A DNA stretch of 64,000 nt from Lamellibrachia columna (lineage: Eukaryota > Annelida > Polychaeta > Sabellida > Siboglinidae): assembly GCA_963662155.1 (NCBI GenBank), contig OY759272.1:48360399-48424398 (forward strand). Direction: 5' to 3'. Numbering within the stretch: the stretch's first letter is position 1; each line of letters begins with the position of its first letter. Shown here in pieces: positions 1-10,915 of this stretch. Made by a program: the position numbers and the translations under genes. A model generated the notes under the pieces. That model ran no database searches. It saw only the letters and a program-made list of their open reading frames with translations, and was not told the origin of the DNA.

Positions 1-119
1 CCCTATGTCCAATGTTCACCCTGCCACCAGATAATAACCGAGTGGCTGTATGTCCCTATGTCCAATGTTCACCCTGCCACCAGATAATAACCGAGTGGCT
101 GTATGTCCCTATGTCCAAT
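1..119. repeat. 53-bp tandem repeat, about 2.3 copies, cut by window edge
   Basis: Two full copies and a partial third of a 53-bp unit that begins ccctatgtccaatgttcacc and contains ataataaccgagtggctgta. The copies are identical, which implies recent duplication. The array may continue to the left of the window. Confidence 0.9.
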
Positions 120-2635
120 GGGGAAAATGTAACCATACATATTAACTACAAAATAAAGCAAAAATTAATCAAATTTGTTTGTAACTTTTATTTTATGATT
201 TTTTTCCAACACCGGACTATGCCGATTCAGACAGGCCCATCGATCCCGCATCAGTTACCTTGGTAGTGCAGGCTGTGGAAGCTGGTGGAAATTGCGATGA
301 CAACTTGCTGATATTTTCCTCAAAAAAGCCTACAGCATTATTCTAAATGTCTGAATGCTATCATGCAGTTTGCTGAAATATTGACTCGGAAACTTGAAAT
401 AATCTGGTCTAAAGTGAACTGGCACAACAAAGTGAGAAAACAAAATGGCGGATTAGTAAATGAAAATCACAGGTGGCCAAGACAACACGAGTTTGTAGCA
501 ACGATGTTCATTCGCTCATATAGCCAGCTTACACATTCACATTTATTCGAATAGGCCAATCGTAGAGCTTACGGTTGAAATTCAAATATCCTCATAAGAT
601 TATGTGCTGTAGTTTTTATCATTTTATTATAATAAAGAGTCTTTTTGGCAACAAAATGATAACTCAATCACATCTGTGTGATAATTATTATTAGCGGTGA
701 TGATTTTTTGTAAAAGCACCCTTATGAATAACTCCAATTTGTGTACACCATGGAAGTTTATCATTGGTCAATCCTAGCGTTACAAGATCAAAGTATGTGA
801 CAACAAAGAAAGAAAAAAATTACAGGATTCCTTTTCATTATGTGAGTGTGCAAGTGCCGGTTACTGGCGTTACAAGAGACATGCTAAAAAATGGATGCAT
901 TTAAAATTCAAAGTTACATGGAAACAGTTTGGGAATTGCATAATTGATAAACTTGTGGTTGTCAAAATAGTTGGTTTCTCACATTAGTTACTCGCGTTAC
1001 AATTTGACTGCTGCTTATAGCTATAATAAAAGTTACAGCTAAAATAACTGATTTTAAAGAGAAATAGCAGCTTTTAAATGGAGAACCTTTGTTAAAAAAT
1101 CAGAGGTCTACATAAATCTAATTTGTATAAATTACCATCGCAAGCAAGCACGCACACTAAGCATTAGGGGCACTGTTTTATAAAAAATTTTATTGATATC
1201 TTGGTACTCAATTTTTGGTGCTGTTGTTTTAGTATCTAATTTGTTGCCAATGTGCCAAATCATAATAAGTGGTGCTGATTGCAATATGTGATTGTATGTG
1301 ATTGTATGTGAGTGAAGAATAACATTTCTTCACCCAATAAACTGCAAAACTTTTCAATTGTACGCTGTATGCTGAACTAGTTGCTACTACTGCTCAAGTC
1401 TCAAAGTGCAACCAAAATCAATGAGCATCTTTCATGGTAGAATGTTCTACTGTTTTTGTGGAGTCAGGACATTGTGTCCTATTGATTTCAGAGGTTCAGG
1501 ACATTTTGTCCTATGACTTCTGTTTTCATTGTGCATCACTGGTACTCATTTCAACATACTTATGAGGAAATTCCGCAACAGCCATTGAAAGTGTTAAAGG
1601 GTTAATGAGAGGCAACCATGAGATAAAGAAGATTCCAGAAAGAAGGTAGTACAGTGCAATTATGGACTCCTCTATAGCTTTCAAACAAGACTGATACAAC
1701 AAAGACAACAGGACTAGATAACCAGCACAAGTGCATGCGCTCCTCACATGTGTGCACAACCGTTTCATTTCATTGATCCAATTTGTGTTAATTATAGCAA
1801 CCTTTGTAACTTCCCTCATGATACATTTATGCTTCCCAGCCGAAAACAAATTCAGTGCGTGGACAGGAAAGCCTGGCCGTTGACCCTTTTTCTGCAAATA
1901 AACAACTAGAGATGCCAGACAATGCCCGCTGTTGTTTGACAGCATTTATAACAGACAGAGATAACAGAGCAGATCCAATCTAAAACTGGACACTGACATG
2001 GGTGATTGCCTAAACCTTCAGAGAACTGCTGCTGTGCTAAATTTACAGCTGAAGTGACCTGTGCTGCACACCAGTCATATCCAGGTGCCAACGATGATAA
2101 CAGGAAAGGCCACGTCATCTGAATTCGAGTGGCCAGACATTTCATCTAGATGTCGCCAGCTGATATGACGTACATATGCAATGTGCAATGACACAAATGC
2201 TGCACAAAAATATGAATAAAACTGCGTCTGAGATCAATGTTCGCACGATCATGTGACACCTGAGGAGATCATTGGTTGGACGAAATGTTCAACAGGAGTT
2301 ATTGTGAAAACAAAATATGCCTTTCGGCTGAGTTACATGCTACACACAAACAGGACAACATTTAGGGTATATTGGGGGGTGGGGGGACAACACAATCCAA
2401 TACTTGTGAAAAGATACCAATAATATTTTCAGATTTAATTTTTTTTAATAAAGTAAAATATGTACTGGTCAAACAAATGACTAAATTAAATTGTAAACAA
2501 CAAACAAGTTAGATTACATTTGCTAAACACCAGAACCTGAGCAACACTGTATAATACATTTGTTGGGGTTAACAAGTTTTTTGGAGAGGTTGCCGTAATA
2601 TGAATTAAAAAGATGGCATTGAGCTTTTTATGATG
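120..2635. other. AT-rich sequence without a supported gene
   Basis: No recognisable domain, repeat array or element ends. A 139-codon ATG-initiated minus-strand frame at 1526-1945 and a 79-codon frame at 1906-2145 exist, but neither resembles a family I know. The hydrophobic stretch of the first (SLLYQSCLKAIEESIIALYY) is not diagnostic. A short local echo of 'caggacatt(g/t)tgtccta' occurs at 1466-1512. Confidence 0.5.
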
Positions 2636-2681
2636 CTGTGTACTTGACTGGTACTGTGTACTTGACTGGTACTGTGTACTA
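2636..2681. repeat. 18-bp tandem repeat, about 2.5 copies
   Basis: The unit tgtgtacttgactggtac is repeated. It abuts a MITE-like terminus on its right. Confidence 0.8.
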
Positions 2682-2700
2682 GTAACTGAACCCAGCCCTG
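2682..2700. mobile_element. MITE-like terminal motif (isolated end)
   Basis: gtaactgaacccagccctg matches the same terminal motif seen at 10897, 18044, 19176 and 29791. Only this end is recognisable here. The family is defined under the copy at 9953-10915. Confidence 0.45.
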
Positions 2701-2839
2701 CATGTAACTGACCACCCAATATGTTATTGCATTACATTAAGTTTCACAGTTCTAAGTGCTTCATTTCACCAAAGTTATCTTGAGGATTCCACAGAAACGT
2801 GTCCAAAAGATATGTTCACCTACAATATTATTGTCAATT

Positions 2840-3132
2840 ACAATTATAGCACTTCAAAAAAATCCATTACAACTGCTGTACTACTAAAAACCATTACAAT
2901 GCTTCATAACTGTGGCCAACTGCAATAGTTCATAGGTTGAGTACAACTACAAATGCTTTTAAAAAGATTATTATATGTACAATTATTGTTCATTTTATAA
3001 CTAGGTTTTAGGTAAATTCAATAATTCTTGCAGCCAGGGCTAGGTTCAACTACCATGGTCAATCACATTTATTAAGCCTCATAAAATCTCCAACTACAAT
3101 CATTGTAATTATAATGAATTACTAATTACAAC
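2840..3132. mobile_element. Degenerate MITE-like dispersed repeat, AATTAC-rich
   Basis: This stretch aligns with 18890-19194. Both contain an 'attacaRtgYttcataa' segment, then 'cttgcNgccaNN', then 'aggttcaacta', then '(g)gtcaat(c/t)ac', ending in repeated aattac motifs. Divergence is high, so this is an old copy. A left-end-like motif ccagggctaggttcaacta lies at 3035. The right end appears truncated. Confidence 0.5.
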
Positions 3133-4652
3133 CGCAAAGCGCAACGTTTGTCATATCTTAACACGTTATCACCAGCTTTCTGGATCCAGCCAGAAATCAC
3201 ACCATTTTTTTCACACCACAACCGCCTAATTTAAAGTTATTTTCACAATTCTTACCAAAATACTTCATTCAAATGTCAAGTCATCGTGATGCATCATAAA
3301 CATTCCACACAAAGAAAACAATTATCATGTATCTGCACAACTTATCAGACAGTACAAACCAAAAAAGAGATAATAATTAAACACTGTCTTGCATCTTCAC
3401 AACAAAGGCGAATCTTTAAATAACGTTGAGTAATATACCTACATATTTATTACTTATTTATGAATGTTTTGTACTTTGCTGTGACATGGCCTGCCTAATC
3501 ATCTCACCTTTTTGTTATTAATTGATTACACTATTGTGTGCAGTTACAGACGAGGTATCCATGATACATTTTTCAATAAATATTCGAGCCTGAACGGAAT
3601 CAGTGAATAATTACTGTGTTATTAAATAATGATAGGAATGTGTCAAGACATGAATTGTAACATATTTATCTACTCATATTTTACACATAATGAAATCTTG
3701 TAATGAGATGTAAGTATGTAATGTAAGTATTAATTTAATTGAAATGTATGATAAAAGCCACATCATATATGTTGCCCATGCAATTCAAAGTTGGTAAAAA
3801 TCCGGTGCTTTTGCAGGCTTTATGGTGTGTATTTGATTCGGCCCTTTTATTGGATGCTCCAGCATCTGATTCTCACTGTGGAAATGACAGTGTCCTACCC
3901 AATGCATTACCAATGCTGTCACCTTAATTTTTGATATTTACCCCAGTCAAGGACAAATGTCAACAGTGCGGAACCATAGGTAAATAGTGGATGTAGCCTG
4001 TAGGTGCAACTTCCTAATTAACTCTAGAGAGTGAATAGATATACTGAGTCTCTGATCTACTCACTAACTACCCTTCACCACAACACTACTAATTACTACT
4101 TGGTACAAAAGCTCCATCACTATCCCTATCTTCACAAGTAGGCACCCTAGGCGCTCATCTATTTAGTGAAGGGGAGGTTATTGGGGCTATTAAAGTGCTG
4201 TACTTACCAAGCATTGCTGCAGTCAAGAGTTGAGGTAGGTGGGGTTAACACTGTACTGATCTCAACAACTGTAAGAAATAATACACCACAGTTAAATACA
4301 CAGCAGTCATTTGACTTAATATAAACATTTTATTTATAAAGTAAATGTCAAAGTGGTTTCTTTCCTCAATGCTATATGTGATATCACATAAGAACCTTTT
4401 CTTATCACAGTGTGGCTTCAACAAAGTGAACCCAAAAGGCCTGTATAAAGTATTTATATACTGTTAAATAGATCAAATTATTAAATAAATAATTTTGTCT
4501 ACATATATTCTTTCAGTACACTAGTATATAATAGTTCTTGTTGAGTAAATGTGCTTTGTGAAGCCTGTCCCATGGCGTATGGAACACTATAATTTATATA
4601 ACGTTATGACACTGGAGCCTAAAAATCTTCTTGTTTAATGAGTAAAATACTG
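3133..4652. other. AT-rich sequence, nothing recognised
   Basis: Short open frames only, no array, no element boundary that I can defend. Confidence 0.5.
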
Positions 4653-5645
4653 CAACATTGACTCTGATTGAGAGCGCCAGCACGGAAAGGGCAACAAACC
4701 AACATTGACTCTGATTGAGAGCACCATCACGGAATGGGGAACAAACCAACATTGACTCTGATTGAGAGCACCATCACGGAAAGGGGAACAAACCAACATT
4801 GGCTCTGATTGAGAGCACCATCACGGAATGGGGAACAAACCAACATTGACTCTGATTGAGAGCGCCAGCATGGAATGGGCAACAAACCAAAATTGACTCT
4901 GATTGAGAGCACCAGCACGGAATGGGCAACAAACCAACATTGGCTCTGATTGAGAGCGCCATCATGGAATGGGCAACAAACCAACATTGACTCTGATTGA
5001 GAGCACGAGCACAGACTGGGCAACAAACCAACATTGACTCTGATTGAGAGCGCCAGCACGGACTGGGCAACAAACCAACACTGACTCTGATTGAGAGCAC
5101 CAGCACGGACTGGGCAACAAACCAACATTGACTCTGATTGAGAGCACGAGCACAGACTGGGCAACAAACCAACATTGACTCTGATTGAGAGCGCCAGCAC
5201 GGAATGGGCAACAAACCAACATTGACTCTGATTGAGAGCACCAGCACGGAATGGGGAACAAACCAACATTGACTCTGATTGAGAGCACCAGCACGGACTG
5301 GGCAACAAACCAACATTGGCTCTGATTGAGAGCGCCAGCACGGAATGGGCAACAAACCAACACTGACTCTGCTTGAGAGCGCCAGCACGGACTGGGCAAC
5401 AAACCAACATTGGCTCTGATTGAGAGCGCCAGCACGGACTGGGCAACTAACCAACATTGACTCTGATTGAGAGCGCCAGCACGGAATGGGCAACAAACCA
5501 ACGCTGACTCTGATTGAGAACGCCAGCACGGAATGGGCAACAAACCAACATTGACTCTGATTGAGAGCACGAGCACAGACTGGGCAACAAACCAACATTG
5601 ACTCTGACTGAGAGCACCAGCACAGACTGGGCAACAAACCAACAC
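4653..5645. repeat. 47-bp minisatellite, about 21 copies
   Basis: Each unit begins caacattgactctgattgag and ends atggg(c/g)aacaaac. Spacing is exactly 47 bp (starts at 4653, 4700 and so on). Substitutions between units are few and recurrent (cgg/cag, gcg/gca, tgactc/tggctc). Because 47 is not a multiple of three, a read-through frame cycles through all three phases and yields a 47-residue peptide period. The overlapping minus-strand frames are artefacts of this and not genes. Confidence 0.97.
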
Positions 5646-5997
5646 TGTGACTTGCTAGTATTATTTTTTCCAGAATGAAACATACCGGGACACACTGTGA
5701 GTTTTAGTGCCAACAGGATGTTATAAAAGTTTGGCGCACCGATCCCATGGAATGCCACAGAGTGTCCACAAAATATTTCATCTTTTCACAGCTCCGCTGT
5801 ACCAATGAGAACTTGACAGTATATGGAGCACATTCACTGCAACAACAAAAACTATGCCAATACTTGTTGCATGCACACAGCCTTGTCATGTCAACTAAAG
5901 TAACTGGGCTGGTTTCTATATATTTCACCATAACCAATAAGTAGGCAGGTCATTTCATGTGTCTGCAATTTACCACATAAATCATTGATGTATGCAC
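5646..5997. other. Spacer, nothing recognised
   Basis: Unique-looking sequence between the 47-bp array and the hAT element. Only short frames are present. Confidence 0.5.
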
Positions 5998-6005
5998 ATT
6001 AAGGG

Positions 6006-6950
6006 CAGGGTTGACATTTTTTTTTTTTTATTTATTTGATTTTTTTAAATCTGGTATATAGAAATTTATATAGATGGATTATATTTATAAACTCTTTCAA
6101 ACGTGTTCTATTCAAATCGATTTGGGTACTTGTCTTAACAGAGGGTACATGATTTTTGCTTATATAAAGACATTAGACAATGTCCACAAGGCTTCACCCA
6201 CTGTAGTTGTATAATCTGTCTTGGAAAGCATGCTGTGTGTGTCTGTGGCTGTAGCAGTATATATTGTTTGCTGAGAGGGTGGGTTAGCACCTGTCCAGGG
6301 CTCTGTGTACTTTAAGGGTTTCCAACCAGACTGCAAACTGGTACAGTATTAGACAATTGATTTAACAAGATTTAACAAGATTGCCATCCCAAACAACAAG
6401 TTCCAGATGGCAAGTGGACAAGGAAGCCATTGGCTTATCAAGAGTCCAACAATTTTCTCATCTATGTGTAGCCCACCCTTATCCAATATCTGTCAATTCT
6501 ATTTTTAAACATATTCACACTACTAGCATTAACATTAATTGTAGCCCAGCCAGTCTCACTTGAGTCAACATACTGAATTGGTAACAACTAGCACAAGCTC
6601 TAAGTAAGTGGACTTTAACTCAGGGCTTCTGACTTGAAAAGATACTTCCTTTGGAAGACAAGTTTGTGTGGCTTCACTGCATTCAGAAAGGGAATAGCTC
6701 AAACATACACAATGTCATAACATTTTTGACTGTCAGGCTATCTGGTGTCAATACAGCTACACAAAGTGTGTGCACTTTGTGCTTTTGTAAAAAAAAAAAA
6801 TACAAAACGTTGTTGATTTCGATGCTTGTAAACAATTATTTATGTTAAATTCATATACATCAGCGATTAAAACAATCAGAAGTAAAAAAAATCATAAATC
6901 AATGATTTTTTTGGAGTAATTTAAATCATGATTTAAATCAAACAACCCTG
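6006..6950. mobile_element. hAT-type DNA transposon, 945 bp, non-autonomous or decayed, with perfect 8-bp TSD
   Basis: The element starts cagggttgac and ends aacaaccctg, so both termini read CAGGGTTG inward. It is flanked on both sides by the same 8 bp, attaaggg (5998-6005 and 6951-6958), the target duplication size typical of the hAT superfamily. Subterminal sequence on both sides is rich in gattt/aaatc blocks. No intact transposase is present. An internal segment at 6370-6545 is shared with 59183-59345 and may be the remnant of the transposase C-terminus. The intact TSD argues for a moderately recent insertion, although the TIRs have drifted beyond the first 8 bp. Confidence 0.85.
6370..6545 (+). 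pseudogene. Decayed segment shared with 59183-59345; possible hAT transposase C-terminal remnant
   Basis: The blocks aagccattggct, gagtccaacaattttctc and the stretch after 'ctgtcaat' align with the copy near 59.2 kb over about 160 bp. In that other copy the translation reads W-K-P-L-A-D-R-E-S-N-N-F, then M-Y-P, then N-I-A-F-K-H-I-H-A-A-S. This resembles the hAT dimerisation region (aromatic, YP, then a helix, then an A/S-rich turn). Here the frame is interrupted. The hAT identity rests on this weak pattern and on its location inside a hAT element. Confidence 0.4.
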
Positions 6951-7087
6951 ATTAAGGGTGAATACACATTGATCAATCTGTAGTCAAACTTTTCAATAAT
7001 TACTAGAGATCTTACGCAACGCAATATCGTGTTATCCTAAAATTTCGATATGAATATTAAATGAGGTAACTTAGTTTCTAGGAAACC

Positions 7088-7284
7088 ATGTTTACGTATG
7101 TATGTGTTTGTATGTATATGTTTGTACGTATATGTTTGTACACGTGTTTGTATGCATGTGTTTGTATGCATGTTTTTGTATGTGTTTTTATTTGTATGTA
7201 TGTGTTTGTATGTATGTGTTTGTATGTATGTGTTTGTATGCATGTTTTTGTATGTGTTTGTATGTATGTGCTTGTATGTATGTG
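7088..7284. repeat. 14-bp minisatellite (tgtgtttgtatgta), about 14 copies
   Basis: Alternating TG/TA-rich units of 14 bp with substitutions (tgtacg, tgcatg). Frames read through it on both strands, which is a repeat artefact. Confidence 0.9.
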
Positions 7285-7544
7285 CACACCACATGCTATT
7301 GCCTCAGGCCAATACACAGGTCAAGGCTGATAGATTCTCAACATAACTGTGCACATATGCAGCAATGGACATTGTTGAGAAATATCTTGAATGCAGACTA
7401 TTGACATGTGTAGAGTTGGCGAGAGATTACCATCAGCAAACTAGAACTGGGCCAGTGCAGTGATCTACATTCAGCTGACCAATCTCCAAGGTCAATAAAT
7501 GCTAATCAAGTAACTAGTTGATAACTGCTTCTAAAACATCCAGC
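7285..7544. other. Spacer between arrays, nothing recognised
   Basis: No domain, array or element end identified. Confidence 0.5.
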
Positions 7545-7724
7545 ATGACCAGGGAGAATGACCAGGGCCAGGGAGAATGACCAGGGCCAGGGAGAATGAC
7601 CAGGGTCAGGGAGAATGACCAGGGTCAGGGAGAATGACCAGGGCCAGGGAGAATGACCAGGGCCAGGGAGAATGACCAGGGCCAGGGAGAATGACCAGGG
7701 CCAGGGAGAATGACCAGGGCCAGG
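7545..7724. repeat. 19-bp minisatellite (tgaccagggccagggagaa), about 9 copies
   Basis: Near-identical 19-bp units. The only recurrent variant is ggccag/ggtcag. Purines are strongly biased to the plus strand. Confidence 0.96.
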
Positions 7725-8150
7725 CAGCCAGAGCAAAGGTGGAGATGTCCACAAAATAAGACATTCCCTGGTCTGCATGGATTATGGTATACAGGCCATG
7801 GTTTGTGTACTTAGACCTTGTACACTGAAGTGGTTACTATACAAAACAGTGGCCAGTCTTTGTATACATGCACTTGAAGCCTTTTAACCAAGGTCATCCA
7901 CACTGACAGAAACTGTAAGCTATCTTTGAACCATACTGCACTTTGTGGGATATAACAACCGTAATCCAAGAGAGGTACAAACCTTAACTTATGCATGGTT
8001 CATTCTTTTATATATGAACAGTCAACACAACAAATTAACTTCTACCTTGAATGTGCCAGCTTTCAACATCGCGACTGAATCTAATCCACTGGCTGTGGGT
8101 AAATCAAAATGCCATAATTCAAATTGATGTCCCTTTTGTTCCACCCAATT
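7725..8150. other. Spacer, nothing recognised
   Basis: Short frames on both strands without recognisable content. Confidence 0.5.
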
Positions 8151-8410
8151 ATCCCTGCCTCGTCCTCTTATCCCTGCCTCGTCCTCTTATCCCTGCTTCG
8201 TCCTCTTATCCCTGCCTTGTCCTCTAATCCCTGCTTCGTCCTCTTATCCCTGCCTCGTCCTCTTATCCCTGCCTCGTCCTCTAATCCCTGCCTTGTCCTC
8301 TAATCCCTGCCTTGTCCTCTAATCCCTGCTTCGTCCTCTTATCCCTGCCTCGTCCTCTTATCCCTGCCTCGTCCTCTTATCCCTGCCTCCTCTTCTAATC
8401 CCTGCATCCT
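8151..8410. repeat. 19-bp minisatellite (tccctgcctcgtcctctta), about 13.6 copies
   Basis: Pyrimidine-rich 19-bp units with recurrent variants (gcctcg/gcttcg/gccttg and ctta/ctaa). It has the same unit length as the unrelated array 0.4 kb upstream but opposite purine/pyrimidine strand bias. Confidence 0.96.
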
Positions 8411-9952
8411 TGTCTCTTTTCCTCACATGGCAACCATTAAAATTGAATAAATAAATCCTACCAATAACCACATAATTACTTCTGCCTTACAGTGGATCAT
8501 AAACAAAATGTATACTGTCTCTTGGCCTGGTTATCTCTCTTCAAAACAATGCAACCATAAACAACAGTCTGAATCGATGACAACCAGCGATCGGTCAACT
8601 GATTGAATGAATCCCATCTCAACTGCATGTTATAACTAATAGCAAATCAATGCCCGCAGTGTTATTTTAATGACCAGCGGGGGGCTGTGCTTATCGGATA
8701 CATGCCTGTGCTTTGCCTTCTAGAACAGGTCCTGTTTCCTGTCAGTTGTGAAATAAATATCAGTTGTGATTACACCCGTACTGTACTCAACCAACTCTGA
8801 CATTCTGTCCTGTCTGACCCCAGAACATTCCCCATTCTGGGTTGTGATTGCTGACAGCCTCTGTGGTGTCAGTCTTCTAATTATGACAAACATATAACCT
8901 GCACATGGCTTGAAAAACAAGCAGCTGGTCTTACATATTATACATATAGGAATCAGGGGTATCACCCAATTCCTTCTTCCCCTGTTCCACACCATGATTT
9001 TTAAGGCATAAAACGTTCAAAGACCAATATAAATGCTAAACAAATAGAAATTTGCAATTATTACAATTATAGACACCTGAGTGAAAAATAAGCACCAAAA
9101 TGTGAGTACCAAATACATGTAAAAACAAAGACGATGCATGGAAGATGCTAATGTTCAGTCTGCCAGTTGTTTTTCACAACCTTTGAAACTCATGACTGAA
9201 AAATATTATGTACATAATGAAAGTGTTTTAACATGCACTGGGATGAATTGGACATTGACTTTATAAACCTCTACTGAATACAATAAGGTCGCAGGGTTAT
9301 CCAGATATACCCCAAGAGAATTTATTTCAGCTTCAATTTCGCTAAAAAGTATTGTTGTAAACATTCCCATTAGTAGTAGGGCCGGCCATTACATAGCAAT
9401 GAACACATGCATTTATTGCATGTAAAATCATGTATTTCATCATATAACTGATGTCACAACGTTGATTTGCATCTAAATTTACCCTAAATCTCCTATTTAA
9501 ATAGGTATAAATTATTTTTATCAGTTCCGCAAGTATAAAGACTGTTGGTTAACAGTAACAGAATGACCGACCTTTTTATAACTGTCCAGGTTACAGCAAG
9601 AAGTCAACATGTCCAAATATTCTCAAGGGTAACCTTTGTTCCTAACCACTGTCCCTGAGTTTAGTCTGTCTGGGCATCATGCAATTATTTATCTATGTCA
9701 TTTGGGAACCAATGCTCAGGAAATCTCAGAGCAGTAATTCGGCTACCTAATAGGGTAACAGAGCTAGGACTGGAAGATGTGTCTGGACAGGAAATGCCCA
9801 GTACACAGTGCTGCCACATCGTGCACATTTCCAGCATGCAATACAGAGTTTGGGGATTTGGAATGTATACAGTCGTATCCATTTTTAGGGATATGGCCGT
9901 ATGCACCAGACAAATTTGGGAGTCAACACTTTTTCAACAAATGTATCAACCA
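8411..9952. other. AT-rich sequence without a supported gene
   Basis: Short overlapping frames around 8720-8995 and 9685-9980 on either strand do not match anything I recognise. Confidence 0.5.
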
Positions 9953-10190
9953 AACTTGGGGTCAATTACATTGTAATTGAAACGTCAATTCCAATTATAA
10001 TTAATACAAATATAATTGGCATTTTCAATTACACCATGCAACTGTTTTACTTAATTTAATCTAATTGTTCAATACAAATAATCAATAACATATGATATGT
10101 TGCATCACAATATATGTGGAAATTAAATAATGCTGCTCTAAAATATACTTTTTTTTTGTGTTGAATATTTCTATGGCTGCTCTGTTTACC

Positions 10191-10482
10191 AGGTAGGTAG
10201 GTAGTAGGTAAAGTCATTCCCCAGCTTATATGCCAGTGCTTAAACCTGGTTTCTGTAGTGCGAAGCAACTTAGAGTGCAGTTATGCCGACTCTCCTGGAC
10301 GGGACACTAGTCCATCGCAGGTACCTTCCAAACAGTGTTTGTACTCATTTTCAGCTGAGTAGACTGAGGCAAAGTAGGGTAAACGAAATTGCCTAAGCTT
10401 CGAAAACAAACCGTGTGGGTTTTGAACTCACAACCCTTGAATTTAGAGTCCAACACCTTAACCACTAGGCCACGGCTGGACA
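10191..10482 (-). mobile_element. tRNA-derived SINE, apparently full length
   Basis: Read on the minus strand: a Pol III A box (tggcctagtgg, complement of 10462-10472), a B-box-like agttcaaaacc (about 10418-10429), a body containing ctcagctgaaaatgagtac and a tgcgatggactagtgtcccg stretch, and a 3' tail of repeated ctac/ctacc at 10191-10212. A tRNA-like head, conserved body and short simple-repeat tail are the classic SINE architecture. The body resembles conserved-domain SINEs of marine invertebrates as I remember them, but I did not verify the family. It has inserted into the MITE-like element around it. Confidence 0.8.
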
Positions 10483-10507
10483 TTAATGCTTGTCCGCTTG
10501 TTTGGAA

Positions 10508-10553
10508 CAAGTAGCTACCAGTGTAGGACAAGCAGCTACCAGTGTAGGACAAG
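10508..10553. repeat. 21-bp direct duplication
   Basis: Two copies of a unit containing agctaccagtgtaggacaag, inside the MITE-like element and just upstream of the SINE head. Confidence 0.75.
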
Positions 10554-10915
10554 TACATAATCCTGGACACTTGTCCCAATAGACAAGTTCATGCCTTTGC
10601 AATATAAAATGTACTATTCATTTTAATAAAAAGACTGAAAGGTTTTGACTTGTTGACACCCAAAATAAATTTAAACGTTTAATGGAATCTATTATTTTGT
10701 TCGATGTCGCATGTATCACCGCTTTCTATCCGTCATGCGACTACTGCCAATATGAACACCAGATGACATGTAGTATTTTAGAAAATAGCCTACTCACTAG
10801 GACAGCAACGCTGTTCCATTGAAAACATGAACGCGCTGTCACCGTTCCTTTTGGAATTGGTATGCGTAATTAGTGTGTAATTGGAATTGACATAATGTAA
10901 CTGAACCCCAGTCTG

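Larger units (their letters stand above)
9953..10915. mobile_element. MITE-like element with imperfect inverted termini, carrying a nested SINE
   Basis: The left end reads cttggggtcaattacattg and then tcaattccaattat. The right end, read on the minus strand, gives actggggttcagttacatta and then tcaattccaattac. These two long imperfect inverted termini bracket about 0.96 kb, of which about 0.3 kb is the SINE at 10191-10482. A 17-bp perfect palindrome (caattaca-t-tgtaattg) lies at 9963-9979. Related terminal motifs occur at 2682, 3035, 18044, 18847, 19058, 19176 and 29791, which indicates a family. No target duplication could be fixed, so exact ends are uncertain. Confidence 0.55.
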
